Positions 30,897-37,956 of a DNA stretch of 64,000 bases are shown piece by piece. Source of the DNA: Acidocella facilis ATCC 35904 (GTDB lineage: Bacteria > Pseudomonadota > Alphaproteobacteria > Acetobacterales > Acetobacteraceae). The position numbers and the translations under genes were made by a program. Below the pieces are notes generated by a model that saw only the letters and a list, made by a program, of their open reading frames with translations, did not search any database and was not told the DNA's origin. Where the stretch lies: the NCBI RefSeq assembly GCF_000687875.1, contig NZ_JHYG01000004.1:62001-126000 (forward strand). The letters run 5' to 3'. How positions within the stretch are numbered: position 1 is the stretch's first letter; the number at the start of each line of letters is the position of its first letter.

Positions 30897-31633
30897 TCCG
30901 GGTCCTTTCTCAGTTTCACCTTGCGGAATTCCGCCGCCAGCGCGTCCCATACCAGCAAGAAGCCGGAAAGCGATTGGCCGATACCAGCGATCTCCTTGAT
31001 CACCTCGGTTGCCTGCAGCGTGCCCATCACCCCGGTCACCGCGCCCAGCACCCCGGCCTCGGAGCAGGGCGGCACCAGCCCCTCGGGCGGCGGTTCGGGG
31101 TAGAGGCAACGGTAACAGGGCCCGCTGACATGCGGCTTGAAGGTTGAAATCTGCCCCTCAAACCGCAGCACCGCAGCGGAGACCAGGGTCTTCTTCGCCG
31201 CCACGCAGGCATCGGCCACCAGAAACCGGCTGGTGAAATTATCCGTGCCATCGCAGATCAGGTCGTAATCCCCGAGCAGCCGGCCGACATTCCGTGCATC
31301 GAGCTTTTCCCGATGCTGCACGACCCGCACCAGCGGATTGATCCGCGCCAGCGACTCGGCGGCACTCTCCACCTTGGCCCGGCCGAGATCCGCCACGCCA
31401 TGCGCCACCTGGCGCTGCAGGTTGGAGAGCTCGACCACATCCGGGTCGACCAGCCCGATCGTGCCGATCCCCGCCGCCGCCAGATACAGCCCCAAGGGCG
31501 AGCCCAGCCCGCCAGCGCCGACGATGAGCACCTTCGCGGCCTTCAACCTGGCCTGGCCGGTGCCGCCCAGCTCGCGCAGCAAGATATGCCGCGAATAGCG
31601 CTGGATTTCCGCTTCCGAGAAATTCAAATCCAT
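30878..31633 (-). CDS. moeB: MoeB/ThiF/HesA family adenylyltransferase
   Basis: This E1-like enzyme adenylates the C-terminus of a small sulfur carrier such as MoaD or ThiS. It has the nucleotide-binding motif VGAGGLGSPLGLYLAAAG, the NLQRQ block, the CDGTDNFTSRFLV segment, and zinc-binding cysteine pairs (CYRC, and CPVC at the very end). At 251 residues it lacks the rhodanese domain found in longer MoeZ forms. The ATG at 31633 was chosen; the longer frame upstream is non-homologous. Whether it serves molybdopterin or thiamine cannot be told. Confidence 0.88.
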   Translation of the reverse strand: MDLNFSEAEIQRYSRHILLRELGGTGQARLKAAKVLIVGAGGLGSPLGLYLAAAGIGTIGLVDPDVVELSNLQRQVAHGVADLGRAKVESAAESLARINPLVRVVQHREKLDARNVGRLLGDYDLICDGTDNFTSRFLVADACVAAKKTLVSAAVLRFEGQISTFKPHVSGPCYRCLYPEPPPEGLVPPCSEAGVLGAVTGVMGTLQATEVIKEIAGIGQSLSGFLLVWDALAAEFRKVKLRKDPECPVCG

Positions 31634-31769
31634 GAGCGGGCTTATATTATGCTTCCGCGCGCGGGACCAAACGTGAGAGCCTTTCAAGCCCGCTATCAAT
31701 CTGGTAATAACGGCGGATGCATATTGTGTTCCGGCGAGAGCACGTCCAGGTGATGAGGTTTTCTTAGAA

Positions 31770-33185
31770 ATGACGGCGATTAACGCCATCCGTATGGGTG
31801 GCATGGATATTCTTCCCCTGGTCGAGGGCGGTAAGGGCGTTTCCGCCTCCAACGGCATCAGCGCCGGGCATTGGGCGCTGGCCGGCGGCGTTGGCACCTT
31901 CTCCGCCGTGAATGCCGATAGTTTCGACGATCAGGGCCGCATTATCCCGCAGATCTATAAGGGCCGCACCCGCCGGGACCGGCATGAGGAGCTGATCCAG
32001 TTCGCCATCGATGGCGGGGTGGAGCAGGCCCGGCGCGCCTGGGAGATTTCCGGCGGCAAGGGCCGCATCCACGCCAATATCCTGTGGGAGATGGGCGGGG
32101 CGGAGCGCGTCATCAACGGCATTCTGGAGCGCACCAAGGGCATCGTCAGCGGCATCACCTGCGGCGCGGGCATGCCCTACCGGCTGTCGGACATCGCCGC
32201 CAAATTCAACGTGCATTACTACCCCATCGTCTCCTCCGGCCGCGCCTTCGCGGCGCTGTGGAAGCGCGCCTACTCCAAGGCGGCGGATCTGCTGGGCGGG
32301 GTGGTCTATGAGGATCCCTGGCTGGCCGGCGGCCATAACGGCCTCTCCAACTCCGAGGATCCGGCGAAGCCCGAGAGCCCCTATCCCCGCCTGGTCGCGC
32401 TGCGCAAGGTGATGCGCGATTTCGGCCTGCACGAAACCCCGATCATCATGGCCGGTGGCGTCTGGGCCCTGGATGAGTGGAAGGATTACATCAATAATCC
32501 CGAAATCGGGCCGATCGCCTTCCAGTTCGGCACCCGCCCGCTGCTGACCAAGGAAAGCCCGATCCCGCAAAGCTGGAAGGAGCGCCTGTTCAAGCTGAAG
32601 CCCGGTGACGTCTTCCTCAACCGCTTCTCGCCGACCGGCTTTTATTCCTCCGCCGTGAATAATGATTTCATGCGCGAGCTGCGCGCCCGCAGCGACCGTC
32701 AGGTGGCCTACAGCCCCGAGGCGGTGGGTGAGCATCTGGTGGAATATGGCGTCGGCGCGCGCAAGCGCCCGGTCTATCTCACCGCACCTGATTATGCCCG
32801 CGCCAAGGCCTGGGAGGATGAGGGCTTCACCGAGGCGCTGCGCACCCCGGATTCGACGCTGATCTTCGTCGCCCCTGAGAAGGCGGCGGAAATCCATGAG
32901 GACCAGGTGGCCTGCATGGGCTGCCTCAGCCAGTGCCGCTTCTCCAACTGGTCCCAGCATGAGCCGACCTTCGATAACGGCAAGAAGGCCGACCCGCGCA
33001 GCTTCTGCATCCAGAAGACGCTGCAGAACATCGCCCACGCGGCGGAGGGTGACGAGGCGGCGATGGATAATAATCTGATGTTCGCCGGCCATAACGCCCA
33101 TCGCTTCGGCTCGGACCCGTTCTATTCCAACGGCTTCATCCCCTCGGTGAAGCAGCTGGTGGAACGTCTCCTCACCGGCAAATGA
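31770..33185 (+). CDS. Nitronate monooxygenase-like FMN protein with C-terminal cysteine cluster
   Basis: The 471-residue protein resembles nitronate monooxygenase / 2-nitropropane dioxygenase and FabK TIM barrels. The core shows GGVGTFSAVNADS, ITCGAGMPYRL, VSSGRAFAALWKR, IIMAGGVWALDEW and FQFGTRPLLT. It is longer than the usual 320-360 residues. The extra C-terminal part has C382-x2-C385-x3-C389-x23-C413, a spacing that resembles iron-sulfur or zinc sites. The real substrate is unknown. The gene stands alone and is followed by its own terminator. Confidence 0.85.
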   Translation: MTAINAIRMGGMDILPLVEGGKGVSASNGISAGHWALAGGVGTFSAVNADSFDDQGRIIPQIYKGRTRRDRHEELIQFAIDGGVEQARRAWEISGGKGRIHANILWEMGGAERVINGILERTKGIVSGITCGAGMPYRLSDIAAKFNVHYYPIVSSGRAFAALWKRAYSKAADLLGGVVYEDPWLAGGHNGLSNSEDPAKPESPYPRLVALRKVMRDFGLHETPIIMAGGVWALDEWKDYINNPEIGPIAFQFGTRPLLTKESPIPQSWKERLFKLKPGDVFLNRFSPTGFYSSAVNNDFMRELRARSDRQVAYSPEAVGEHLVEYGVGARKRPVYLTAPDYARAKAWEDEGFTEALRTPDSTLIFVAPEKAAEIHEDQVACMGCLSQCRFSNWSQHEPTFDNGKKADPRSFCIQKTLQNIAHAAEGDEAAMDNNLMFAGHNAHRFGSDPFYSNGFIPSVKQLVERLLTGK

Positions 33186-33190
33186 CTTGG

Positions 33191-33218
33191 AAAAGCCGCC
33201 CAACAGGGCGGCTTTTTT
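33191..33218 (+). terminator. Rho-independent terminator after the nitronate monooxygenase-like gene
   Basis: AAAAGCCGCCC pairs with GGGCGGCTTTT around AACA and continues into a T run. It is immediately followed by a family 1 palindrome unit. Confidence 0.9.
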
Positions 33219-33230
33219 ATTTGCAAATGT

Positions 33231-33347
33231 TTTTTGGTGCCGCTTTTTTTCAAAAAAGCGGCGAAGAGGTTGGGGCGTGTGCAACGCCGTTGCCATCACC
33301 CCAGACGTTTTGCAGCCCTTTTTTCAAAAAGGGCTGCACCCCAAAAA
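33231..33347. repeat. Cloverleaf-like composite palindrome (family 1, locus 2)
   Basis: An outer pairing (TTTTTGGTGC with GCACCCCAAAAA) encloses three hairpins. H1 at 33239-33262 is GCCGC-T7-C-A6-GCGGC. The middle arm has GGGG/CCCC outside GCAAC/GTTGC. H3 at 33312-33337 is GCAGCCC-T6-C-A5-GGGCTGC. The same plan occurs at 52653 and 60602. Confidence 0.85.
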
Positions 33348-33394
33348 TTTTTGAAATATTTTCCAATCGCAGCGTCATAAAGGATGAGGTCCTC

Positions 33395-33937
33395 ATGAAA
33401 ATTCTCGGCATTTCCGGCAGCCTGCGCACCGGTTCCTGGAACACCAGCGCCCTGCACGCCGCAGCCGAATTGCTGCCGGAGCATCACCTCGGCATCGCCG
33501 AAATTGGCGATCTGCCGCTGATGAACCAGGACCTCGAAAAAGACGGCACTTTTCCCCCGGAAGTCGAGCGCCTGCGCCAGGAGATACGCGGCGCCGATGC
33601 CATCCTCTTCGCCACCCCGGAATATAACGCCTCCATCCCCGCGCCGCTGAAAAACGCCATCGACTGGGGCTCGCGCGGCGGCAATGTCTGGGCCGACAAA
33701 CCCGCCGCCATCATCGGCGTTTCCCCGGGCGTGCTGGGCACCGCCCGCGGCCAGTACCCGCTGCGCCAGACTTTGGGCGTGCTCAACCTGCATCTGCTCG
33801 GCCAGCCGGAGGTTTTCATCGGCGGCGCCGGGGCGAAATTCCAGGACGGCAAACTCACTGACGAACCTACCCGCGCCTTCCTGGCGAAAATGCTGGAGGC
33901 ATTCATCACCTTCGCGGCGAAGGTGAACCAGGCCTGA
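33395..33937 (+). CDS. NADPH-dependent FMN reductase
   Basis: A flavodoxin-like reductase of about the usual size (180 residues). The FMN phosphate loop GISGSLRTGSWNT is at residues 5-17, and the family signature LFATPEYNASIPAPLKNAIDW is present (given here in full). Such proteins reduce flavin, chromate or quinones. I chose the ATG at 33395 with GGATGAGG upstream; the frame is open further left but crosses the repeat. It overlaps the AraC gene tail to tail by 32 bases. Confidence 0.92.
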   Translation: MKILGISGSLRTGSWNTSALHAAAELLPEHHLGIAEIGDLPLMNQDLEKDGTFPPEVERLRQEIRGADAILFATPEYNASIPAPLKNAIDWGSRGGNVWADKPAAIIGVSPGVLGTARGQYPLRQTLGVLNLHLLGQPEVFIGGAGAKFQDGKLTDEPTRAFLAKMLEAFITFAAKVNQA

Positions 33938-34721
33938 TCACCCCGCCCCCCCGCGCCAGATAATGGCGTGGCGGCACCCCCAGGCAGCGCTTGAACATGG
34001 CGGTGAAGGCGGCCGGATTGTCATAGCCCAGCTCCAGCGCCACGCTGGTGACACTCTGCCCGGCGGCCAGCCGGGGCAGGGCGGCATGCAGGCAGGCCCG
34101 CTGGCGCCAGGCGGCGAAACTCAAACCCGTCTCGTGGCGAAACAGCCGGGTGAAGCTGCGCCGGCTCACCCCCAACGCCGCCGCCCAGTCCTCGATCGTC
34201 GCATGCGGCGTCGGCGCGCTCAGAAATCCCTGGCAGCGCGCCAGCAAAGCCGGGTGGCGCACCGGCATCGGCAAACCCAAGGGCAGGGCGGGCAGGTGCT
34301 GCAGCTCATGCAGCAGCAGTGTCATCAGCGCCCCGGCCCGGCTATCCTGGTCATACTCCGCCGGCAGTTCCAGCGCCTCGCGCATCAGCCCTTGCACGAA
34401 AGGCGGGATCGCCATCACCTGGCAATCGGCCGGCATGGAGGTGATCGCCTCCGGCTCCAGATACAGGCTGCGAATCTGCACCTGGCCCAGCATCCGCACC
34501 GCATGGTCGGTGCCCGCCGGCAGCCAGATGCCCTGTTGCGGCGGGATCATCCAACTCCCGCCCTTGGTGGTGACAATCACCGTCCCCGCCGCGCCGAACA
34601 AAAGCTGGTGGCGCCGGTGCCGGTGCATGGGAACGGCGAACCCGTCCACATAATCCGTGCCCAGCGCCAGCAAGGGCCGCGCGACATCGTCAAGAAGTTC
34701 AACCCGGCTATTCCAGACCAT
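33906..34721 (-). CDS. AraC family transcriptional regulator with N-terminal cupin
   Basis: The N-terminal part has a cupin-like sensor (HRHRRHQLLFGAAGTVIV, IPPQQGIWLPAGTDHAV). The C-terminal double helix-turn-helix includes WAAALGVSRRSFTRLFRHE and SVTSVALELGYDNPAAFTAMF. It is 271 residues. The arrangement, divergent from an MFS exporter with a 126-base gap, resembles NimR/NimT-type regulator-exporter pairs, so it most likely controls that exporter. Confidence 0.92.
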   Translation of the reverse strand: MVWNSRVELLDDVARPLLALGTDYVDGFAVPMHRHRRHQLLFGAAGTVIVTTKGGSWMIPPQQGIWLPAGTDHAVRMLGQVQIRSLYLEPEAITSMPADCQVMAIPPFVQGLMREALELPAEYDQDSRAGALMTLLLHELQHLPALPLGLPMPVRHPALLARCQGFLSAPTPHATIEDWAAALGVSRRSFTRLFRHETGLSFAAWRQRACLHAALPRLAAGQSVTSVALELGYDNPAAFTAMFKRCLGVPPRHYLARGGGVIRPGSPSPRR

Positions 34722-34847
34722 GGCCCACTCGCGTAAATTTTCGGCCCGCCTGCGGTTGTGGGCCTGCTCTCCGTCCCTTAAGTCTTATCCCTCTCACACG
34801 CAATAATATGTCGCCGCGAAACGCGAGCGGCACGGGGATGCAAAGCT
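34722..34847. promoter_or_regulatory. Divergent promoter region between araC-type regulator and MFS exporter
   Basis: This 126-base gap must hold both promoters. A GGCCC/GGGCC inverted pair at 34743-34764 with a 12-base spacer is a possible operator, though short. Confidence 0.35.
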
Positions 34848-36050
34848 ATGAGTGACGTCATCAGCGCGCCGCAGCGCCCAGCCGGCACCGCCAGCACGGT
34901 GCTGGGCGCGGTCAGTGTCTGCCATTTTCTGAATGATCTGGTGCAATCGCTGCTGCCGGCGATCTACCCGATCCTGAAAGGCGGCTTCAACCTGAATTTC
35001 GGCCAGATCGGCGCGTTGACGCTGACCTACCAGATCACCGCCTCGCTGCTGCAGCCGCTTGTCGGGCTGTTCACCGATAAAAAGCCGCTGCCCTTCTCGC
35101 TGCCGGTCGGCATGGCCTTCTCAATGTCCGGCCTGCTCACCCTGGCCTACGCGCCGGGCTATGGCATTCTGCTGCTGGGGGCGAGCCTGATGGGCGTCGG
35201 CTCCTCCATCTTCCACCCGGAAGCCTCACGCATCGCGCGCCTGGCCTCGGGCGGGCGGCATGGGCTGGCGCAATCAGTGTTCCAGGTCGGCGGCAATTTC
35301 GGCCAGTCGATCGGCCCGCTGCTGGCCGCCTTCATCATCCTGCCGCATGGCCGCGCCAGCCTGGCCTGGTTCGCCCTGGTGGCGCTCGGGGCGATCGTGC
35401 TGCTCACCGGGCTTGGCCAATGGTACCGCACCCAGGGCCATGCCAAACGCGCGCCACGCCGCGCCGCCAGCGCCCCGGCGCTGCCCCGCCAGCAGGTGAT
35501 CACCGCCCTGGTCGTGCTGCTGGCGCTGATGTTCTCGAAATTCTTCTACATCGCCAGCTTCACCTCTTATTATATCTTCTATCTGATGCAGCGCTTTCAT
35601 CTGGGGGTGCAGGAAGCGCAGGTGGATCTGTTCATCTTCATGGCCGCCGCCGCCATCGGCACTGTCATCGGCGGCCCGGTGGGTGACAAAATCGGCCGCA
35701 AGCTCGTCATCTGGGGCTCGATCCTGGGCGTCGCCCCCTTCGCGCTGGCACTCCCTTATGTCGGGCTCAATCTCACCCTGCTGCTCAGCGTCATCATCGG
35801 GCTGGTGCTCTCCTCCGCCTTCTCCTCCATCGTCGTCTATGCGCAGGAGCTGATGCCCGGGCGGATCGGCGCCGTCTCCGGCCTGTTCTTCGGTCTGGCC
35901 TTCGGCTTGGGCGGCATCGGGGCGGCGGTGCTGGGCACGCTGGCGGACGCCATCGGCATCGTGAAGGTTTATGAAATCTGCGCCTTTCTGCCTTTGATCG
36001 GCCTCGCCGCCGCGTTCCTGCCGCATACGGGCGCTAAACACGCCGCATGA
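34848..36050 (+). CDS. MFS transporter, fosmidomycin-resistance (Fsr) type
   Basis: A 400-residue major facilitator with twelve predicted membrane segments. The start region SVCHFLNDLVQSLLPAIYPILK is the hallmark of the Fsr subfamily; also LFTDKKPLPFSLPVG, and the mid-loop GDKIGRKLVIWGS. Fsr exports fosmidomycin in E. coli; here the true substrate is not known. Divergent AraC-type regulator upstream, mipZ 68 bases downstream. Confidence 0.9.
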   Translation: MSDVISAPQRPAGTASTVLGAVSVCHFLNDLVQSLLPAIYPILKGGFNLNFGQIGALTLTYQITASLLQPLVGLFTDKKPLPFSLPVGMAFSMSGLLTLAYAPGYGILLLGASLMGVGSSIFHPEASRIARLASGGRHGLAQSVFQVGGNFGQSIGPLLAAFIILPHGRASLAWFALVALGAIVLLTGLGQWYRTQGHAKRAPRRAASAPALPRQQVITALVVLLALMFSKFFYIASFTSYYIFYLMQRFHLGVQEAQVDLFIFMAAAAIGTVIGGPVGDKIGRKLVIWGSILGVAPFALALPYVGLNLTLLLSVIIGLVLSSAFSSIVVYAQELMPGRIGAVSGLFFGLAFGLGGIGAAVLGTLADAIGIVKVYEICAFLPLIGLAAAFLPHTGAKHAA

Positions 36051-36075
36051 ATCATTGGGGCGACTCGCGGGACTC
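36049..36075 (+). promoter_or_regulatory. Three GANTC sites upstream of mipZ
   Basis: GAATC (36049-36053, starting inside the previous stop codon), GACTC (36062-36066) and GACTC (36071-36075) cluster in 27 bases, 44-70 bases before the mipZ ATG. In Caulobacter, mipZ and ftsZ are the two division genes whose transcription needs CcrM methylation at GANTC. Confidence 0.55.
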
Positions 36076-36118
36076 GGCTATCCTGCGGGCCGGTTCAGCG
36101 GCGTGAAGGAGCAGAGGC

Positions 36119-36976
36119 ATGACGGAGCAGGCGGCGAGAAAACCGTATTTCATCGTGCTCGGCAACGAGAAAGGCGGGTGCGGCAAGTCCACCACCTCGG
36201 TGCATGTCATCGTCTCGCTGCTGCGCGACGGCTATAAGGTCGGCGCCATGGATCTCGACGCCCGCCAGGGCACGCTGGCCGGCACGCTGGCCGCGCGTCA
36301 GGCCTTCGTCGAGGCCAAGGGCATCGAGCTGCCGCTACCCGAATTCCGCCCGGTGCCGCGCTCGGAAGCCGATACCCGCGCCGAGATCGAGGAAGAAGAA
36401 CGCAATAATTTCGACGAAGGCGTGGCCTCTCTGGTCGAGGCCGGCGCCGAGATCATCGTCGTCGACTGCCCGGGCACCGACAACTACCTCTCCCGCTACG
36501 GCCATTCATTCGCGGACACGCTGATCACCCCGATCAATGACAGCTTCGTGGATTTCTCCATGCTGGCGAAGGTGGATGCGGATAATCACGACATCATCAA
36601 GCCCAGCATCTATTCCGAGATGGTCTGGGAAGCTCGCAAAACCCGCTTCAACCGCGACAAGGGCAAGATCGACTGGATCGTGATGCGCAACCGCCTGGCG
36701 GCGGTGGAGGCGCGCAACAAGCGCGATGTCGGCGAGACGCTGGAAACCCTGGCCAAGCGCATCGGCTTTCGCACGCTGAAAGGCTTTGGCGAGCGCGTGA
36801 TCTTCCGTGAGCTGTACCTGCAAGGGCTGACGCTGATGGATGTGAAGGAGGCCAATATCGGCATCGCTTTGGGCCTCTCCCACATCGCGGCACGCAACGA
36901 GGTGCGCTCGGTCATCGGCGCGATCAAGCTGCCGCCGCCGCGCAAACCCGAGCCGCAAGCCGAACTGGTCGCCTAA
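36119..36976 (+). CDS. mipZ: Division-plane positioning ATPase MipZ
   Basis: MipZ is a ParA-like ATPase that forms a gradient from the chromosome poles and blocks FtsZ assembly away from mid-cell. The deviant Walker A motif NEKGGCGKSTTSVH is at about residues 16-29. The MipZ-specific stretch DLDARQGTLAGTLAAR and the Walker B-like IIVVDCPGTDNYLSRYGHS follow; FNRDKGKIDWIVMRNR is also typical. The length of 285 residues matches the family. No parA/parB is adjacent, as is usual for mipZ. Confidence 0.95.
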   Translation: MTEQAARKPYFIVLGNEKGGCGKSTTSVHVIVSLLRDGYKVGAMDLDARQGTLAGTLAARQAFVEAKGIELPLPEFRPVPRSEADTRAEIEEEERNNFDEGVASLVEAGAEIIVVDCPGTDNYLSRYGHSFADTLITPINDSFVDFSMLAKVDADNHDIIKPSIYSEMVWEARKTRFNRDKGKIDWIVMRNRLAAVEARNKRDVGETLETLAKRIGFRTLKGFGERVIFRELYLQGLTLMDVKEANIGIALGLSHIAARNEVRSVIGAIKLPPPRKPEPQAELVA

Positions 36977-36994
36977 AAAATCCCCTAAAAAAGT

Positions 36995-37036
36995 AAAAGT
37001 TTTTGGTGCAGCTTTTTTCAAAAAGCTGCAAAAACC
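36995..37036. repeat. Reduced family 1 palindrome (locus 3)
   Basis: A single hairpin GCAGC-T6-C-A5-GCTGC (37008-37029) flanked by GTTTTT and AAAAAC, with the AAAAGTTTTTGGTGC lead-in shared by the larger units. It appears to be a one-arm or decayed copy. It lies between mipZ and cobA. Confidence 0.7.
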
Positions 37037-37118
37037 TTGGTTTTTTGGCAAAGAACGGCAACCCCCTTGCCAGCCCGCGCACGATGTCCGAAGAGCGGCC
37101 TCTGATGAGAGGCCCGAC

Positions 37119-37829
37119 ATGACACGCATCTTCCTGGCCGGCGCCGGCCCGGGCGATCCCGAGTTGCTGACGATGAAAACCGCCCGGCTGCTGCGCGAGG
37201 CGGAGGTGGTGCTGCATGACAGCCTGGTCGGCCCCGGCATCTTGGCCTTGATCAACCCTGACGCCGAGCTGGTCGATGTCGGCAAACGCTGCGGCCGCGC
37301 CTCCGCCCCGCAGGCGGAAATCTGCCGGCTGCTGGTGGAATATGCCCGGACCGGCCGGATGGTGGTGCGGCTGAAAGGCGGCGACCCGGTGATTTTCGGC
37401 CGCCTGACCGAGGAGATGGAGGCGCTGCGCGCCGCCGGGTTCAGCTTCGAGGTGGTGCCCGGCATCACCGCCGCCGCCGCCGCCGCCGCCGGGCTGGAGC
37501 TCTCCCTCACCCAGCGCCGCATCGCCCGCTCCCTGCACATCATCACCGGCCATGGCGCGGATGCCGGGCTGCCGGCGCATGATTGGAGCGCTTTGGCACG
37601 CGCCGGCGGCAGCTTCGCCATCTATATGGGCAGCAAGCATCTGCCCGGCCTGGTGGAGAAATTGCTGGAAGCCGGCATGGCCCCTGGCCTGCCGGCGATC
37701 GCGGTGGAATCCGCCAGCCTGCCTGCGCAGCGCGTGCTGCGCGCCACCCTGGCCAGCCTCGCCGGCGCGGTGGCGCGCGCCGCGCCCAGCGGCCCGGTTC
37801 TAGTGCTGGTCGGCGAGGCACTGGGCTGA
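37119..37829 (+). CDS. cobA: Uroporphyrinogen-III C-methyltransferase
   Basis: This SAM-dependent enzyme methylates uroporphyrinogen III at C2 and C7, giving precorrin-2 for siroheme or cobalamin. Motifs: IFLAGAGPGDPELLTMKTAR at the N-terminus, VVRLKGGDPVIFGR, VVPGITAAAAAAA and a later SFAIYMGSKHL. It is a stand-alone 236-residue SUMT, without the CysG dehydrogenase/ferrochelatase domains. Confidence 0.95.
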   Translation: MTRIFLAGAGPGDPELLTMKTARLLREAEVVLHDSLVGPGILALINPDAELVDVGKRCGRASAPQAEICRLLVEYARTGRMVVRLKGGDPVIFGRLTEEMEALRAAGFSFEVVPGITAAAAAAAGLELSLTQRRIARSLHIITGHGADAGLPAHDWSALARAGGSFAIYMGSKHLPGLVEKLLEAGMAPGLPAIAVESASLPAQRVLRATLASLAGAVARAAPSGPVLVLVGEALG

Positions 37830-37956
37830 CACTTCGCCCCGGGCGCGAAAAGCAGGCAACCGAACCTTAAGTTTCATTCATTATCACCGCCCCAAGCGCC
37901 CTTCGCGGGTGCCACCGGGGCGGAGGTCCCGGCCGTTCCATTCCCGAGGGGCCGAT

